Below are positions 26,447 to 36,528 of a DNA stretch of 64,000 nt, piece by piece. Source of the DNA: Rhizomucor pusillus. Its lineage: Eukaryota > Mucoromycota > Mucoromycetes > Mucorales > Lichtheimiaceae. The stretch spans positions 1 through 64,000 of the forward strand of contig FWWN02000655.1 of the NCBI GenBank assembly GCA_900175165.2, read 5' to 3'. The translations under genes were made by a program, and so were the position numbers. Numbering within the stretch: position 1 is the stretch's first letter; each line of letters opens with the position of its first letter. The notes below the pieces were generated by a model. That model had not been told where the DNA came from. It saw nothing but the letters and a program-made list of their open reading frames with translations, and searched no databases.

Positions 26447-26881
26447 TGCAGTAGGGAGGGAGGAGAATGGAATCGGTTGGGATGCACATAGCAGCCCGCC
26501 CTGTGACGGAGTTTCATCAAGCTTAGTTGGTACGTCCTGAACTCCCTGATACGGATTCGGAAAATGAATTTCGTTCAGCATCTGGAACTGCTTGAATAAT
26601 ACACCATTAAGCTAACTATCTATTTTATGTCCAACAACATTGATTAAGCTAACTATTTTAAGCTCAACAGCCATAACACGCAAAAAGGCTGCTCACAGTA
26701 TGGCAGGTTGATGCATATAGTGGGTCGAGGTTTCATGGTCGTGGTCTATAATGTGTGTATTATACATATGCAGCATGATCAATTTCAAATTCAAACACCT
26801 ACTCGATTCTTTTCCACAGGAGTGCCAACTCGTTTTGGCGAAATTCGCTGCTGTTTAGAGAAAAGGGGAAACTCTCACTCA
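26447..26881. other. Divergent promoter region, eL33 and CYSTM gene
   Basis: No gene. The direct repeat TTAAGCTAACTAT occurs at about 26609 and 26644. This stretch must drive eL33 to the left and the small CYSTM gene to the right. Confidence 0.45.
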
Positions 26882-27359
26882 ATGGGGATGGGCGCCGAGC
26901 ATCAGCAACGGAACCCTCGCCCCACCTCAGCCCCTGTCATTCCACCGCCACCTTGCTACAGTGATTACTACCATGATGCAAAGCCTCCACAAGACTCTCC
27001 TCCTGCATACCAACCACCTCAAGAGCTACACCATAACCCGCACCATGGCAATTCCATGTCTTCATACTATCCATTCTCAACTCACAGCGGAGGTACATTG
27101 CAATTTTGGAGACGTATTTTACTCCATATTTAGATTGACTAATTGTGTTTGTTTGCATGCATTGCAGTGTATTTCTACCAGCCCACCCCTCCTCCTCAAA
27201 CCGTCATTATCCATCAGCGTCCAAGCAGGACGAACGATGCATGTTGTTGGGGATGGTATGTACAGGCTTTATTAACAGTACAATTTTTTCTGTCGTCGCT
27301 CACATTCTTGTAGTCTCGCTGCATTGTGTCTCTGCTTTGCTTCGGAAGAATGCTGCTGA
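26882..27359 (+). CDS. Small CYSTM (cysteine-rich tail) protein
   Basis: Three exons (26882-27092, 27168-27255, 27314-27359) join in phase to 114 residues. The N-terminal two thirds is Pro/Tyr/Gln/His-rich (PPPPCYSDYYHD, SPPAYQPPQE). The C-terminus is ACCWGCLAALCLCFASEECC, a short hydrophobic segment packed with cysteines, which is the CYSTM module. Members of that family sit at the plasma membrane, probably through a palmitoylated or atypical tail, and are linked to stress tolerance in yeast and plants. No larger domain is present. The reading depends on the last two introns, and their product fits the module exactly, so the model is reliable. Confidence 0.8.
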
Positions 27360-27419
27360 TCCTGTTCCATAGATACATATGCACGCAGACATACATATCC
27401 TTAGGGTATACATATAGAC

Positions 27420-29468
27420 CTAGTGTTTCCACTGGAAAAAATTACACTGGTACTCTCGGGATGGGTCGTCCTTCGGGCCGAAAGGTCTTGCCATGTGTTA
27501 TGTAAATAACGCGCTAAACTTTTTTCCAGTGCTGCGTGAATATATACTCTTACCTCGAACATAGGTAAAACTGTCTGCCTTGATTAGGACCCTTTTTCAT
27601 GACTGTCATTTCCTTGCATGGTTCATTATGCACTCGACATCGCGGGACAGGTTTGGGTTTGAACAAGGATTGCCATGATTGCTTTGTCTCTTGGCGTTCC
27701 TTGGCTTCTGTCATAAGCGCTTCAATGTCTATTGCTTCTTCTTTGTCGTCCTCGTTGTAATTTTGTTCACTATCATATTTCCTTTTTTTTGTATCATCCC
27801 CAGCACTGCTATCTTGAGAATTTTCTTCGCTGTTACCGCTTGGTGATGCCGTAGCACTATTCGTTTCCGCCGTCGATGCAAAGTACGCTTTCAGCAGTTT
27901 CTGGTTTTGCCCAGGAGATCCCGAAGATTTCCGTTTTTTCTGCAGCGACGTTGATGATGATGGTGGTGATTGACTAGGACGTTTTTGCAACGGTGAATGG
28001 TGTATGGTTGAGGATGATGGTGAAGGTGTGGGTGAGGATCTACTTTGCGTTGTCGCTATTGCACTTGTCGTTATTGCGTCCGTTACACTAGAGATATTAC
28101 TGGGTGATGTCTTTGGCGCAGCTGTAGTAGCAGTCGATGACATCGAGGAAAAATATAACGAAAGTTTCTTTTGTTTGTCTGAAAACGCGTCAAAATTCTT
28201 TGCCAGCAATGCGGAAGGTTCTGCTTCACTGTTTGCTTTAATGAGGTCGTAAATGCTGTGTTCCAAACCATCCTCGGCGGTGACAGTGTCGTGTAAATCT
28301 GCATAAACGGGGCAATGGTCTGAACCGAGGATGTCTGCGCGGATATCTGCAAATTTGAACCACTTTTCAATTCCTTTTGAAGCGAGAACGTAGTCTATCC
28401 TAGTGCCTAGTATACAGTTGTAAGCATTTTAATATAAATAGATAAATCAATTAGTTTACCGTAATTTGCAGGTCTATCGCAATTTCACACAGGGTAAGAA
28501 ACAAGAGTTCCAGCTTCAAAATATGCCATATATGCTATCTTACCTTGCATTATAGCGCATATTCCAGCCTAAAGTATGCGTACATTAGCCAGGATGCAAG
28601 ATTTTCTTTATGTAGTCCATACTCACAGGTAAACATTCCTCTTCTATTTGGATGATACTTGCGACACAAATCCACCAGCGGTCCTCTCGGCTCCAGTATC
28701 TGATCTACCCATTGTCGATGCGGCAATGCCTTGAAATCCTCTAACCCATGTTCCTTTTTGCTCTGTTTTGGATCGCAGTGATCGATTTCCTCATGAACGG
28801 CGTTAATGTCGCCGACGAGAACCACTTGGCGACCCTGCTTTAGGTAATCATCCACACGTCGTCGGACACATTGATGGTAATCCATCTTGTAGTTGCGGCG
28901 CACTTCACTCGAATCGTTTGGAAAATAAATGTTGAATAATACAAATGCCTTAAAATCCATAATAATACATCGGCCTTCGGCATCCAGCGTCTCAGGATCC
29001 GTATCCAGCGTTGTAAGGAAAGACGCGAGATCAGGATCGTGTACTTTCTTGTTGTAAACACCAGTGATGCCTTCTTCGGTCCAAAGTGGCAACAATGGTT
29101 GTTTGACGTACACTGCAACGCCGGAATATCCATGCTTCTTTTTTGGAAAGGAAAAATAAGCATCATAGCCGGGAACAAGTGCCATTTCACGCGTCAATTT
29201 TGAGCGTTGACACTTGATCTCTTGCAGGCTGTTTGCAAATTGTCATTACTCAGTTTCATTTTCCAAGTTCTGACTACTTTTACGTGCCAAATGATGTCTG
29301 CTTCGAGAGCGTTCAAGACGACCTATGTGGTTCTCATTCTTAAGAGGGCAAGCATGTTCGCTGTTGGGCAAAACAATTCTTACCAACCTCATATGACTTT
29401 TTCTCTGCCCAGGGGTGATATTGCAGCACAGTTGCTAGACCGTTAATGTTCCACGTCAGAATTCGCAT
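27420..29468 (-). CDS. APN2: AP endonuclease 2 (ExoIII family) with GRF zinc finger
   Basis: Seven exons: 29388-29468, 29288-29322, 28627-29228, 28544-28568, 28460-28473, 27554-28406, 27420-27486; 558 residues. Conserved blocks are ILTWNINGL, LEADIICLQEIKC, HGYSGVAVYVK, VVLVGDINAVHEEIDHCDP, RRGMFTCWNMRYNAR, YGTRIDYVL and GSDHCPV, all ExoIII fold. The Ser/Thr-rich tail contains QKKLSLYFSS and QKLLKAYFAS, two PIP-box-like motifs for PCNA binding. A GRF zinc finger, split by the last intron, ends the protein (CRVHNEPCKE, YLCSR, PFGPK, CNFFQW). Apn2 cleaves abasic sites and trims 3' ends in base excision repair. The 14-nt exon and one GC-AG intron (29229-29287) are discussed in the findings. Confidence 0.92.
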
Positions 29469-29709
29469 TGAATACCGTTCTCTCTTTTGCCTGTTAAACC
29501 AAAGACCCGCGGATTTGGACAGACACCTATTGATTCCGACCGCATTTCTTTTTCGGGATGCTGCTCTTTCTCTCTTGTTTCTGATAAAGGCTGTATTTCT
29601 TGATAACCTACTTTTGTAAACATTTTCCATGGAAGTCGTAGTTTAACCTTCAGATTATCGTCCTCGGTGGGATGCGCGGTTTGTCCTGAGGCACTTGGCA
29701 GAACCAGAC

Positions 29710-30157
29710 TATTGATCGAGGAGGCAAGTAAAGATGTCAGCTATATCATTGTACTTTTTACGAGCCAGCTGTGCATTCTTCTGCTCGAAAATTTCCTGTG
29801 CATTCTGCAGTGCTTGCCACGTTTGTTGGAGAGCCAACCTGAGCCCCGTGCATTAATCATCAGCGTACTTTTTGATGACTTTCTTGAAGGTTTCAGCAAG
29901 TTTGTTTCCCATGTTCGTTGGGGTTAAGGAGAAGAATGGAAGAGAGGGATGTCCGAAAGTTTGCGCAGTTTTCTATTTCTAACCTGTGAAAGAAACAGAA
30001 TTTCCGGTGCCTCATGAGTTCGTCTAGCTATTATGCCAGTGGTTAATAGAGGAAAATGGCACAGGTTTTCCTGGCATCCAAGCGCAGAATTCAGTTCCAC
30101 ATCCAGTAAGCCCCTGTTTTGCCTTTGCCGCATCAAGATCCTTTTCTGAGCATCCAT
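29710..30157 (-). CDS. Possible small spliced gene, unknown function
   Basis: The minus strand opens at 30157 with MDAQKRILMRQRQNRG..., continues to about 30060, and a second stretch near 29712-29850 reads as a strong coiled coil (NAQEIFEQKNAQLARKKY). Between them MGNKLAETFKK occurs in the same frame as the coiled coil. Several splice choices join the parts, but none is clearly best: one candidate intron has an excellent acceptor (TTTCTTTCACAG) yet leads to an early stop. I cannot name the product. It could be a small subunit of a complex, or chance coding-like sequence. It would share a divergent promoter with the kinase gene at 30322. Confidence 0.3.
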
Positions 30158-30321
30158 TGGCTGATGAACTTTTATCTTATCACCACGGAATCAAGACTCG
30201 GAGCGGTGTCTGAATACTATTGAAAATACCACATGATGGGGATCGCTGAACGTTTTTGTTTTTTCTACCAACCTTCTCCTTCTCCTTTCAGTCTTACTCT
30301 TTTTTCTGCATTCCCTTTTGG

Positions 30322-31671
30322 ATGGTCAACGATTCTTCAAATCGCTCTTCAAATCGACAATTCATTAAAGAACAACCTTTCGGCGGTAGAAGACAGTTAG
30401 ACTTGCATATAGATACCGGCACCACAAACTATACACAAGAAGCATCCTTCTTTCCGGTTTATCATCATGAAAATGATCAAAAATTTGTCGCAGAGCAGCC
30501 ATTGCCAGTTCCCAATCCACACAAAGCATTGAAAGGTCTCGTCCAAGCCAACGATTTTTACGATGGTCCTGTCGCTCGACTAGGTACACCGCCCTCACTC
30601 TCTCCATCCACCCTTTCTCCTTCCCCTCTTTCCTTCTCGCCGTTACCCAAAGAGATCGCTGGGTCTGCGCCAGCTGGAGCGCACGGTGCACGCTTGCGAC
30701 AATGTATTCCTCGTAACAAGAGCACTGTCACTCGTCGTGCTCGTTCCTTGGCAACTTCACCACAGAAACTCTCCTCAAAGTCATGGGAGCATCTTCAGTC
30801 ACCGGCCGCATCCTTCTTGTCGCGGTTCGCTATGTCTTCAGCGAAGGAGCAAAGCAGCGACGATGATGATATCCAAAGCGGTGACGAGATCGACGACTAT
30901 GTATTCGAAAAGCAAGTCGGTTGCGGCGGATTTGGTACTGTTTGGCGAGGCTACTCCATTTCGACAGGAGAAAAAGTAGCCATCAAGGTTATCAAAGCAG
31001 CGCTTGAGAATTCCTCCGAGCATAAACGGATAGAGCGCGAGTTAGCGATATGGAAGTCCCTTTCGCACCCAAACGTTGTCCAAGTGCACAAGATCATTGA
31101 TACCGATACAGCAACATACGTTGTGAGTGATTACTGTGCAGGTGGTTCGCTTTTCGATGTGATGAAGAAGCGCAAGGATAATTTCAGTGAGGACGAAGCC
31201 CGTGCTATCTTCGTACAGCTTTGCAGTGGTATGGCGTACCTGCACGACCGAGCGAATGTATGTCACAAAGATCTGAAGCTTGAGAACGTACTACTGGATG
31301 AGAACAATAACGTCAAGATCTGCGATTTTGGTTTGGCTGTTCCTAGATCGCTGAGCACAGACGACGAGGTGGCTGGTGGGTCACTTGCATATGCTGCTCC
31401 TGAGCAGGTTTTGTCTCCGTTTTCGATCGCCTGTCCAAAAACAGACATCTGGAGCCTAGGTGTTGTCCTGTATGTGTTGGTAACTAGCCAGCTTCCGTTT
31501 CAAGACGATTATGATCCTCGTCTACAGCAGAAGATAATCAAGGGGCAGCACGAGGTGCCCTGCCATCTCACCCCCGAGTTGCAACAGCTGCTTCGGGGTC
31601 TCCTCTGCGTGAATCCGCGCGAACGCTACACCATTCAGCAAGTGCTGCGCTCTGCGTGGTGCTGCGCATAA
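30322..31671 (+). CDS. Serine/threonine protein kinase, CAMK/Snf1-like
   Basis: Intronless, 449 residues from the ATG at 30322 after a CT-rich leader; an earlier in-frame ATG at 30256 would add a Phe-rich stretch and is less likely. Residues 1-190 are low-complexity, with a run of Ser-Pro sites (SPSTLSPSPLSFSPLP). The kinase domain covers about 195-445: glycine loop VGCGGFGTVWRG, VAIK lysine, catalytic loop CHKDLKLENVLL (HKD in place of the usual HRD), DFG in KICDFGLA, activation segment ending AYAAPEQV (in place of APE), then TDIWSLGVVLYVLV. No regulatory domain follows. The substrate is unknown. The HKD loop and YAAPE are tolerated in CAMK-group members, so it is probably active. Confidence 0.88.
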   Translation: MVNDSSNRSSNRQFIKEQPFGGRRQLDLHIDTGTTNYTQEASFFPVYHHENDQKFVAEQPLPVPNPHKALKGLVQANDFYDGPVARLGTPPSLSPSTLSPSPLSFSPLPKEIAGSAPAGAHGARLRQCIPRNKSTVTRRARSLATSPQKLSSKSWEHLQSPAASFLSRFAMSSAKEQSSDDDDIQSGDEIDDYVFEKQVGCGGFGTVWRGYSISTGEKVAIKVIKAALENSSEHKRIERELAIWKSLSHPNVVQVHKIIDTDTATYVVSDYCAGGSLFDVMKKRKDNFSEDEARAIFVQLCSGMAYLHDRANVCHKDLKLENVLLDENNNVKICDFGLAVPRSLSTDDEVAGGSLAYAAPEQVLSPFSIACPKTDIWSLGVVLYVLVTSQLPFQDDYDPRLQQKIIKGQHEVPCHLTPELQQLLRGLLCVNPRERYTIQQVLRSAWCCA

Positions 31672-31849
31672 CCTTCATCATCCTGTAAATAACATCCTCT
31701 CATTTCTAGTTAATAGTTTTTACCTCTTCGCTGTACAGATTAGCATTTTCTATTCTCTTGTAGTAATAAATATCTCTGACGTAGTCATTTCCAAAACTGT
31801 GAATCCAAAAGGAGGTGAGGCGTAGCTGTCAATTTCTGCTTTTGCATCG

Positions 31850-32291
31850 ATGGAAAAGAACGAGGAGGAGTTGCTGAATATTACACCAAAGGAAGCTATC
31901 GCTTGGCTCGGTTCCTATGCAACAGTGCAGGTGCAACGAGGAGATCCAGCACGAGGCTACCTGTACACGATCGATCCTGTGTCTGAAAATGTTGTTCTGG
32001 TAGATGCCGACAATTCTGCTACCATTGTCGTCATTCGCCACGCAATACGATCTGTATTGGGTAGGTACAACCCAAGCTCTCTCCTTTTCTAGCAACTGAC
32101 GATCGGGGAAATGGGAAATACAAGTTCACAAATCAAAGAGGTTAACCTTGCAAGAGATGGACGCATTAATATCTTGTCCACAAGACCAATCGAGATACAG
32201 ACCGAATTCTCCTTGGCTGTTACAACGACGCACGGCACTGATTGAATGCCTTGAAATGGTAAACACCTGTCTTCGCAGTGGAATGGATTGA
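31850..32291 (+). CDS. Gemin6-like Sm-fold protein (SMN complex)
   Basis: Two exons (31850-32060, 32125-32291) give 125 residues. The first exon matches the Gemin6 Sm-like fold: a start helix with ITPKEAIAWLGSYATVQV, then YLYTIDPVSENVVLVD and IVVIRHAIRSVL. The second exon, joined by a 64-nt intron with acceptor ATACAAG, has PWLLQRRTALIECLE, like the C-terminal Gemin6 helices. In animals Gemin6 pairs with Gemin7 in the SMN complex, which loads Sm rings on snRNAs. Yeasts such as S. cerevisiae lack most of this complex, so its presence fits an early-diverging fungus. An alternative acceptor at about 32092 gives stops in the needed frame. Confidence 0.75.
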
Positions 32292-32592
32292 TATGACCAT
32301 TAACAAATGTGGTAGAATCGCGTCCCTTACCAACATGACCCCAGTGACCCGGTGGTCCATGTCTTGGGACGAGCACGTGTTGAACCACCCTACGTCGCGA
32401 CGAGCGTTGTGTGCGATAATGTTGTGATACGAAGCCGTGTGCGTGATTTATTAAATGATTTGCCCTCTACCATACAATAATCTACTGTACATACGAGAAA
32501 AAAAAGCAAAAAAATGCATTGATGGTGGTATAAACGAACTATAGCATGCATGAAGAAATGAGTGGAATGGAATGCAATGAAGTGAAATGACC

Positions 32593-33085
32593 TTATGACA
32601 TGTTATGCAACATCACCAAGAGATTTGCCGCGTCTTCTTCGTCAGATGACACGGTTGAAAGGGAAGGTGAGGATGACGGTATTCGCGGCGGCGCGCACCG
32701 CTTAGCAGACAACGGGCTTCTTAGAAACATAGCCGATTGGAAAGTGTAATTATGTGTACAGACTGGTTTGCGTATCAAGTCCTTGTCGGAAACAGGTAAG
32801 GTCGGGTAATATCGATGCGGTCGCTGCTGCTGCTGCTTCTGATGCTGTTTACGACGCTGAATACGTCTATGCATGCGAAATAAGCTGGATTCCAAGGTAG
32901 AGAGGTCGTACTTCTCAAATCCATGCTTCCGCTTAAAGTCTGCCAGCGCAAGGCGAGTTTTAAGACGCATCAACATCTATTTTTATATTTTGTGTCAGCA
33001 TGAAGGACGAGGAATTACATAACGCGTGTATGCGTATGTACTCTACCTCCTGCACGTCAATATCATGCCTTGATAGTTGTGACAT
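32593..33085 (-). CDS. Small Whi5/Nrm1-like protein (putative G1/S repressor)
   Basis: Two exons (33047-33085, 32593-32976) give 140 residues. The N-terminal helix reads EMLMRLKTRLALADFKRK, close in pattern to the GTB/Whi5 motif (short basic-hydrophobic helix binding the SBF/MBF factors). It is followed by DLSTLESSLFRMHRRIQRRK, a Gln/His-rich run and an acidic serine tail (SSDEEDAANLL). Proteins of the Whi5/Nrm1 family repress G1/S genes. The match rests on one short motif, so the function is inference; a hypothetical small nuclear protein is the fallback. The gene converges on the Gemin6-like gene. Confidence 0.5.
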
Positions 33086-34376
33086 ATTCGAGGAGCTGGT
33101 AAAAGTAGAGAAGGAAACGCGTATCGGTAGGGTGGATGTGGAGTAATGAACAAGAGAGAAAGGAACGAATGCTTTTCAGCCCTTTTAAATGCTGCTACGG
33201 AAAGGAGGACAAATTGGGGGTCGACTGATGACGACGGATCCTTGTAGAAAGCACTAGAGATGGGGGCCATGCTTTTGCCTTAACAGCTTCTGCACAGGTG
33301 ATCTCATGACTCACATCAATTTGTAATCTATATTACTTCTGACGCGTTATGGATGGATATTTAAGTACAAGTTAATTGCTTATTGTAAACTAATAGCATG
33401 TGGCAAACTCAACGTGGAAGATGCCTCGTGCTCGTAGTCCGCAGCTCTACCCCGCCGGTTTCGACGCACGGACTTGAGATGCTGCTGCTTGCTTTCCCGG
33501 TGTTACTGACGAAAATGGGCGAAGCTGCGGAAGACTGCGGGACAATCAATTTCCATCTTACAAATCGCAGTGCTCTCCCCACACTGCGATCCATCACTTA
33601 ATGGTAATTACATAAACAAGCAGCCAAGCAAGCCTCAGGAAATGCCGTGAAATAATTCGTGCAATTGTCGGACCTTGAGAAGCACGTTCGAAAACAATAA
33701 ACCAATTGCCTTTGCTGGAAAATGGAAAACTTCTCGCGGTTGAATGCTAAACAATGGAATTCCACGGTCGCATGTGATACGTCAGCACGCTCCGTCATCC
33801 ACAGCCCATGTACCGCGCGCCGTGTATAAACTACTTTATGCAAAAACACCTATGTTAGAGGTTTCCGAGTATTTTGTGTCTTCTCTATCGTTTCCACGAT
33901 AATATTACAAACGTTATCTCGCGACGTTAAGTCCAGATTCGCGTATTCACAGTTCAGATAAGAACGGATTGTCTCGTGCATTACTGCCGCTTAGTACAAA
34001 AATATAGCACAGTAATTCAGATATAAACCGATCGCAACGCAACTTTAACAGTGATATCTCGCAGTTTCTAGAATTCGAATGACCTGTTTTTATGCGCGTT
34101 TGCAAAGATATTCAATTGCTCCTTAATCGTTGGCTTTGCTGTTTCTGCATGACGTGAGTTTTTTGCTTTCGTGAACATGTGATGTATATCTTCTCCATAC
34201 AACAGTTCGCAAAATCCAAATGAGGACTAATTAAAGCGTGTTAGTTCATTTACAAATTGGAGCTGTTTGTTAGCCGCCACTTCCGAGGATCACTAAGTCG
34301 TAGAATACTCTTCACTACATTCAAATTTCCATCGATTATTTTTTCCTAGGGAAAATATTACAATTTCTCCTCACTA
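33086..34376. other. Intergenic, 1.3 kb, no supported gene
   Basis: This holds the promoter of the Whi5-like gene and the 3' flank of the P450. Both strands are open at 33398-33601, but composition gives no domain. AT-rich beyond 33850. Confidence 0.45.
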
Positions 34377-36528
34377 CTAAGCAACGGAACGCTTTTTAAA
34401 AGCAATTTGAAGGTCTTTGACCATCAACAGTCCAATGCCTCTGCTCATTAGTCTATCCTTGTGGATAGAGTCCTCAGGCAAGGTCCACTCATATTTCCTG
34501 ACTACACATGTAAATGTCAGTGCATCGTTCTTGTTTGTTTGATCCAATGTTCGCATTAAGAAACTTACGTAGCAAAGGCAAAAGCACAGACTGTTCCACC
34601 AGACTGAAATTCATGCCAAGACATTGACGCGAGCCATTCCCAAAAGGAACCCAGAAATAGCCATCGCTAGCCGATTTCTCGGATGCCTCTCCACCGTCCG
34701 CAAACCGATCAGGATTGAAAACATCAGGGTCCTCCCAAAAACGTGGATTGTGATGGGTCTCGTAAACATCTATACCGAGTTTTGTGCCTTTTGGGATAAA
34801 GACGCCGTTAAGCTCGGTGTCTTTGGCTGCAACTCGGAGTAGACTGCTTCCAATGGGAGGCATTATCCGCAGTGTCTAGGTTAGAGAGGAGCAAACGGAA
34901 ACAGGATCATATCAGTGTATGCAGTTTAGAGTTATCTATCATCCTTTTTGCTTCGAACCTCTTTAATTATACAAGTAATGTATTTCATTGATTTGACTTG
35001 CTCTAACGTAGGCATGACATCGTCCGAGTAATCACCCAAGACAGACAGAGCTTCTTGCCTCGCCTTTTCTTGAATATCCTAGACACGAAAAAAAAACCGG
35101 TGTAATTATACACAGATGTGGCAGTCGAAGTATTCACAGTGAGCACTTGCTGGGTTTTTCGCCAGATAATATGCAGCGAATGCCAATGCGCTTGATGTGG
35201 TGTCATGGCCTGCAACAAAGAAAACACAAAGATCACTCTAACATAGTATCCAGAAGCGTTTAGTGCCCAATGCTTGCTTTTACAACATTAGTCTGCTAAG
35301 CGGCATACCTTGAGCTGCTCATTAGTCAGACCGCCTTCACCCCTATCCTCGTTCTCGATCATAAGAGTCAACAAATCCTTCTCATGGTCCTTCTCTGGAG
35401 ATCTATGATTCTTGAGGAGTTGACGTTTGTGTTCAATCACAGTATCCAGCATCTGTAAAAATGCGCTCAGATCGTCGTGGGCTTTCTTTCGTCCAGGGAA
35501 CAACCACAAGAAACGTCGTTCCAAGATAGGAAACATCAAATACAATGGATTTGCAATTTGTCTCATGAATCCATTGTACCTGAGAACCCATTCGCTATTA
35601 GCATCATCGATAGCATGAAAATTAAAGCCTGAAAAGTTTTTCGTCATTTTTAATGGTAAGGCCAACAAAGAACATATCTCAGTGTCATGTTTACCAAAAG
35701 CAGCCAACCCGATGGCGTCGAGGGTAAGGCGTGTCATCAAGTTGCTAAAGTCTACCGTCTTGCCCATTCCATCCATGATCTTGAGCGTCTTATTTGCCAA
35801 AAATCCAAACAGTTCGACCGGCGTCGATCGATGAAATGCTGGATTTGCGATCTTGTTTTTAGGTTAGACCCTGAGCTGCAAAACCATGCGGCAGCCAAGC
35901 TGCAGTGACTCTCAGCTCTACCTTACGATGCATCTTCCATTCCTCCCCATTTGTCATAAGGATGTTTGGACCTAATAGCAGTCGATGGAGAAGCGTTCCT
36001 ACTACCCTGCTTGGAGGAACGTTCTTTGGAAAGATATCTAAAAGATGAAAAGCATCGTTTTTAGAATTAAGTTGGTATCTGTCACACAAAAACATGGGAG
36101 TTACCTGTATTGAGCAGAAGTTTCTTGATTGCTACTGGATCTTGAATACGGACAGTCCAGCCACCTCGCTCGCTACGCTTGAAATATATAGAATGTTAAT
36201 ATACATGGACTATTACGATTGAAGGCAGCTGGAACACAGTTGATACCAAGTATAGTCCATTCGGAGCATTGAGTCCAGCAGGTATGGTCACCTCCTCGGC
36301 GAACACCCCGATGGGCTTTCCAGCAAATATATCTCGAAGCAGACGAATATTGTCTATTGTGGGAATATGTCGAAGAGATTTGGGCGGTACTGTTATTTTG
36401 CGGTAGACACGGTACACCACTGCAAGCAACACAACAGCGGTGATAGATATTGCTCGAATCCTGGTACTTCGGTTCCTCCAAACTGTTGGTAGAATTTTTT
36501 CTTGGTACAGTTCAGACAGGAAATCCAT
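34377..36528 (-). CDS. Cytochrome P450 monooxygenase with out-of-frame I-helix exon
   Basis: Nine exons on minus: 36247-36528, 36105-36177, 35922-36037, 35695-35851, 35309-35628, 35151-35236, 34959-35078, 34569-34875, 34377-34501. The N-terminus has a membrane anchor (AISITAVVLLAVVYRV), then a Pro-rich hinge. Family motifs are WKMHRK (C-helix), KETLR (ExxR), FNPDRF and the heme loop PFGNGSRQCLGM. The I-helix motif AGHDTTSSA is present, but in a frame one base off from both neighbours: the nine exons sum to 1586 nt, one short of a multiple of three. Reading exon 35151-35236 to an alternative GT donor (after 35147) keeps an open frame but loses the motif. The protein would be a class II microsomal P450 of about 528 residues; substrate unknown. 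Either a recent pseudogene or a single-base error. Confidence 0.85.

Noticed and set aside
27444..27480. Resemblance to the 3' half of 5S rRNA (GTACT...GGATGGGT)
   Set aside because: The rest of a 5S gene is absent, and the sequence is explained as APN2 coding sequence on minus.
27430..27531. Inverted repeat CACTGGAAAAAA...TTTTTTCCAGTG with an inner palindrome, looking like a tiny MITE
   Set aside because: The inner part and left arm are the last exon of APN2 (end of the GRF zinc finger), and the frame and splice site fit, so the repeat is probably chance.
29667..29927. Plus-strand frame of 86 residues with hydrophobic character
   Set aside because: It is antisense to the coiled-coil reading on minus and has no domain; the minus reading is more protein-like.
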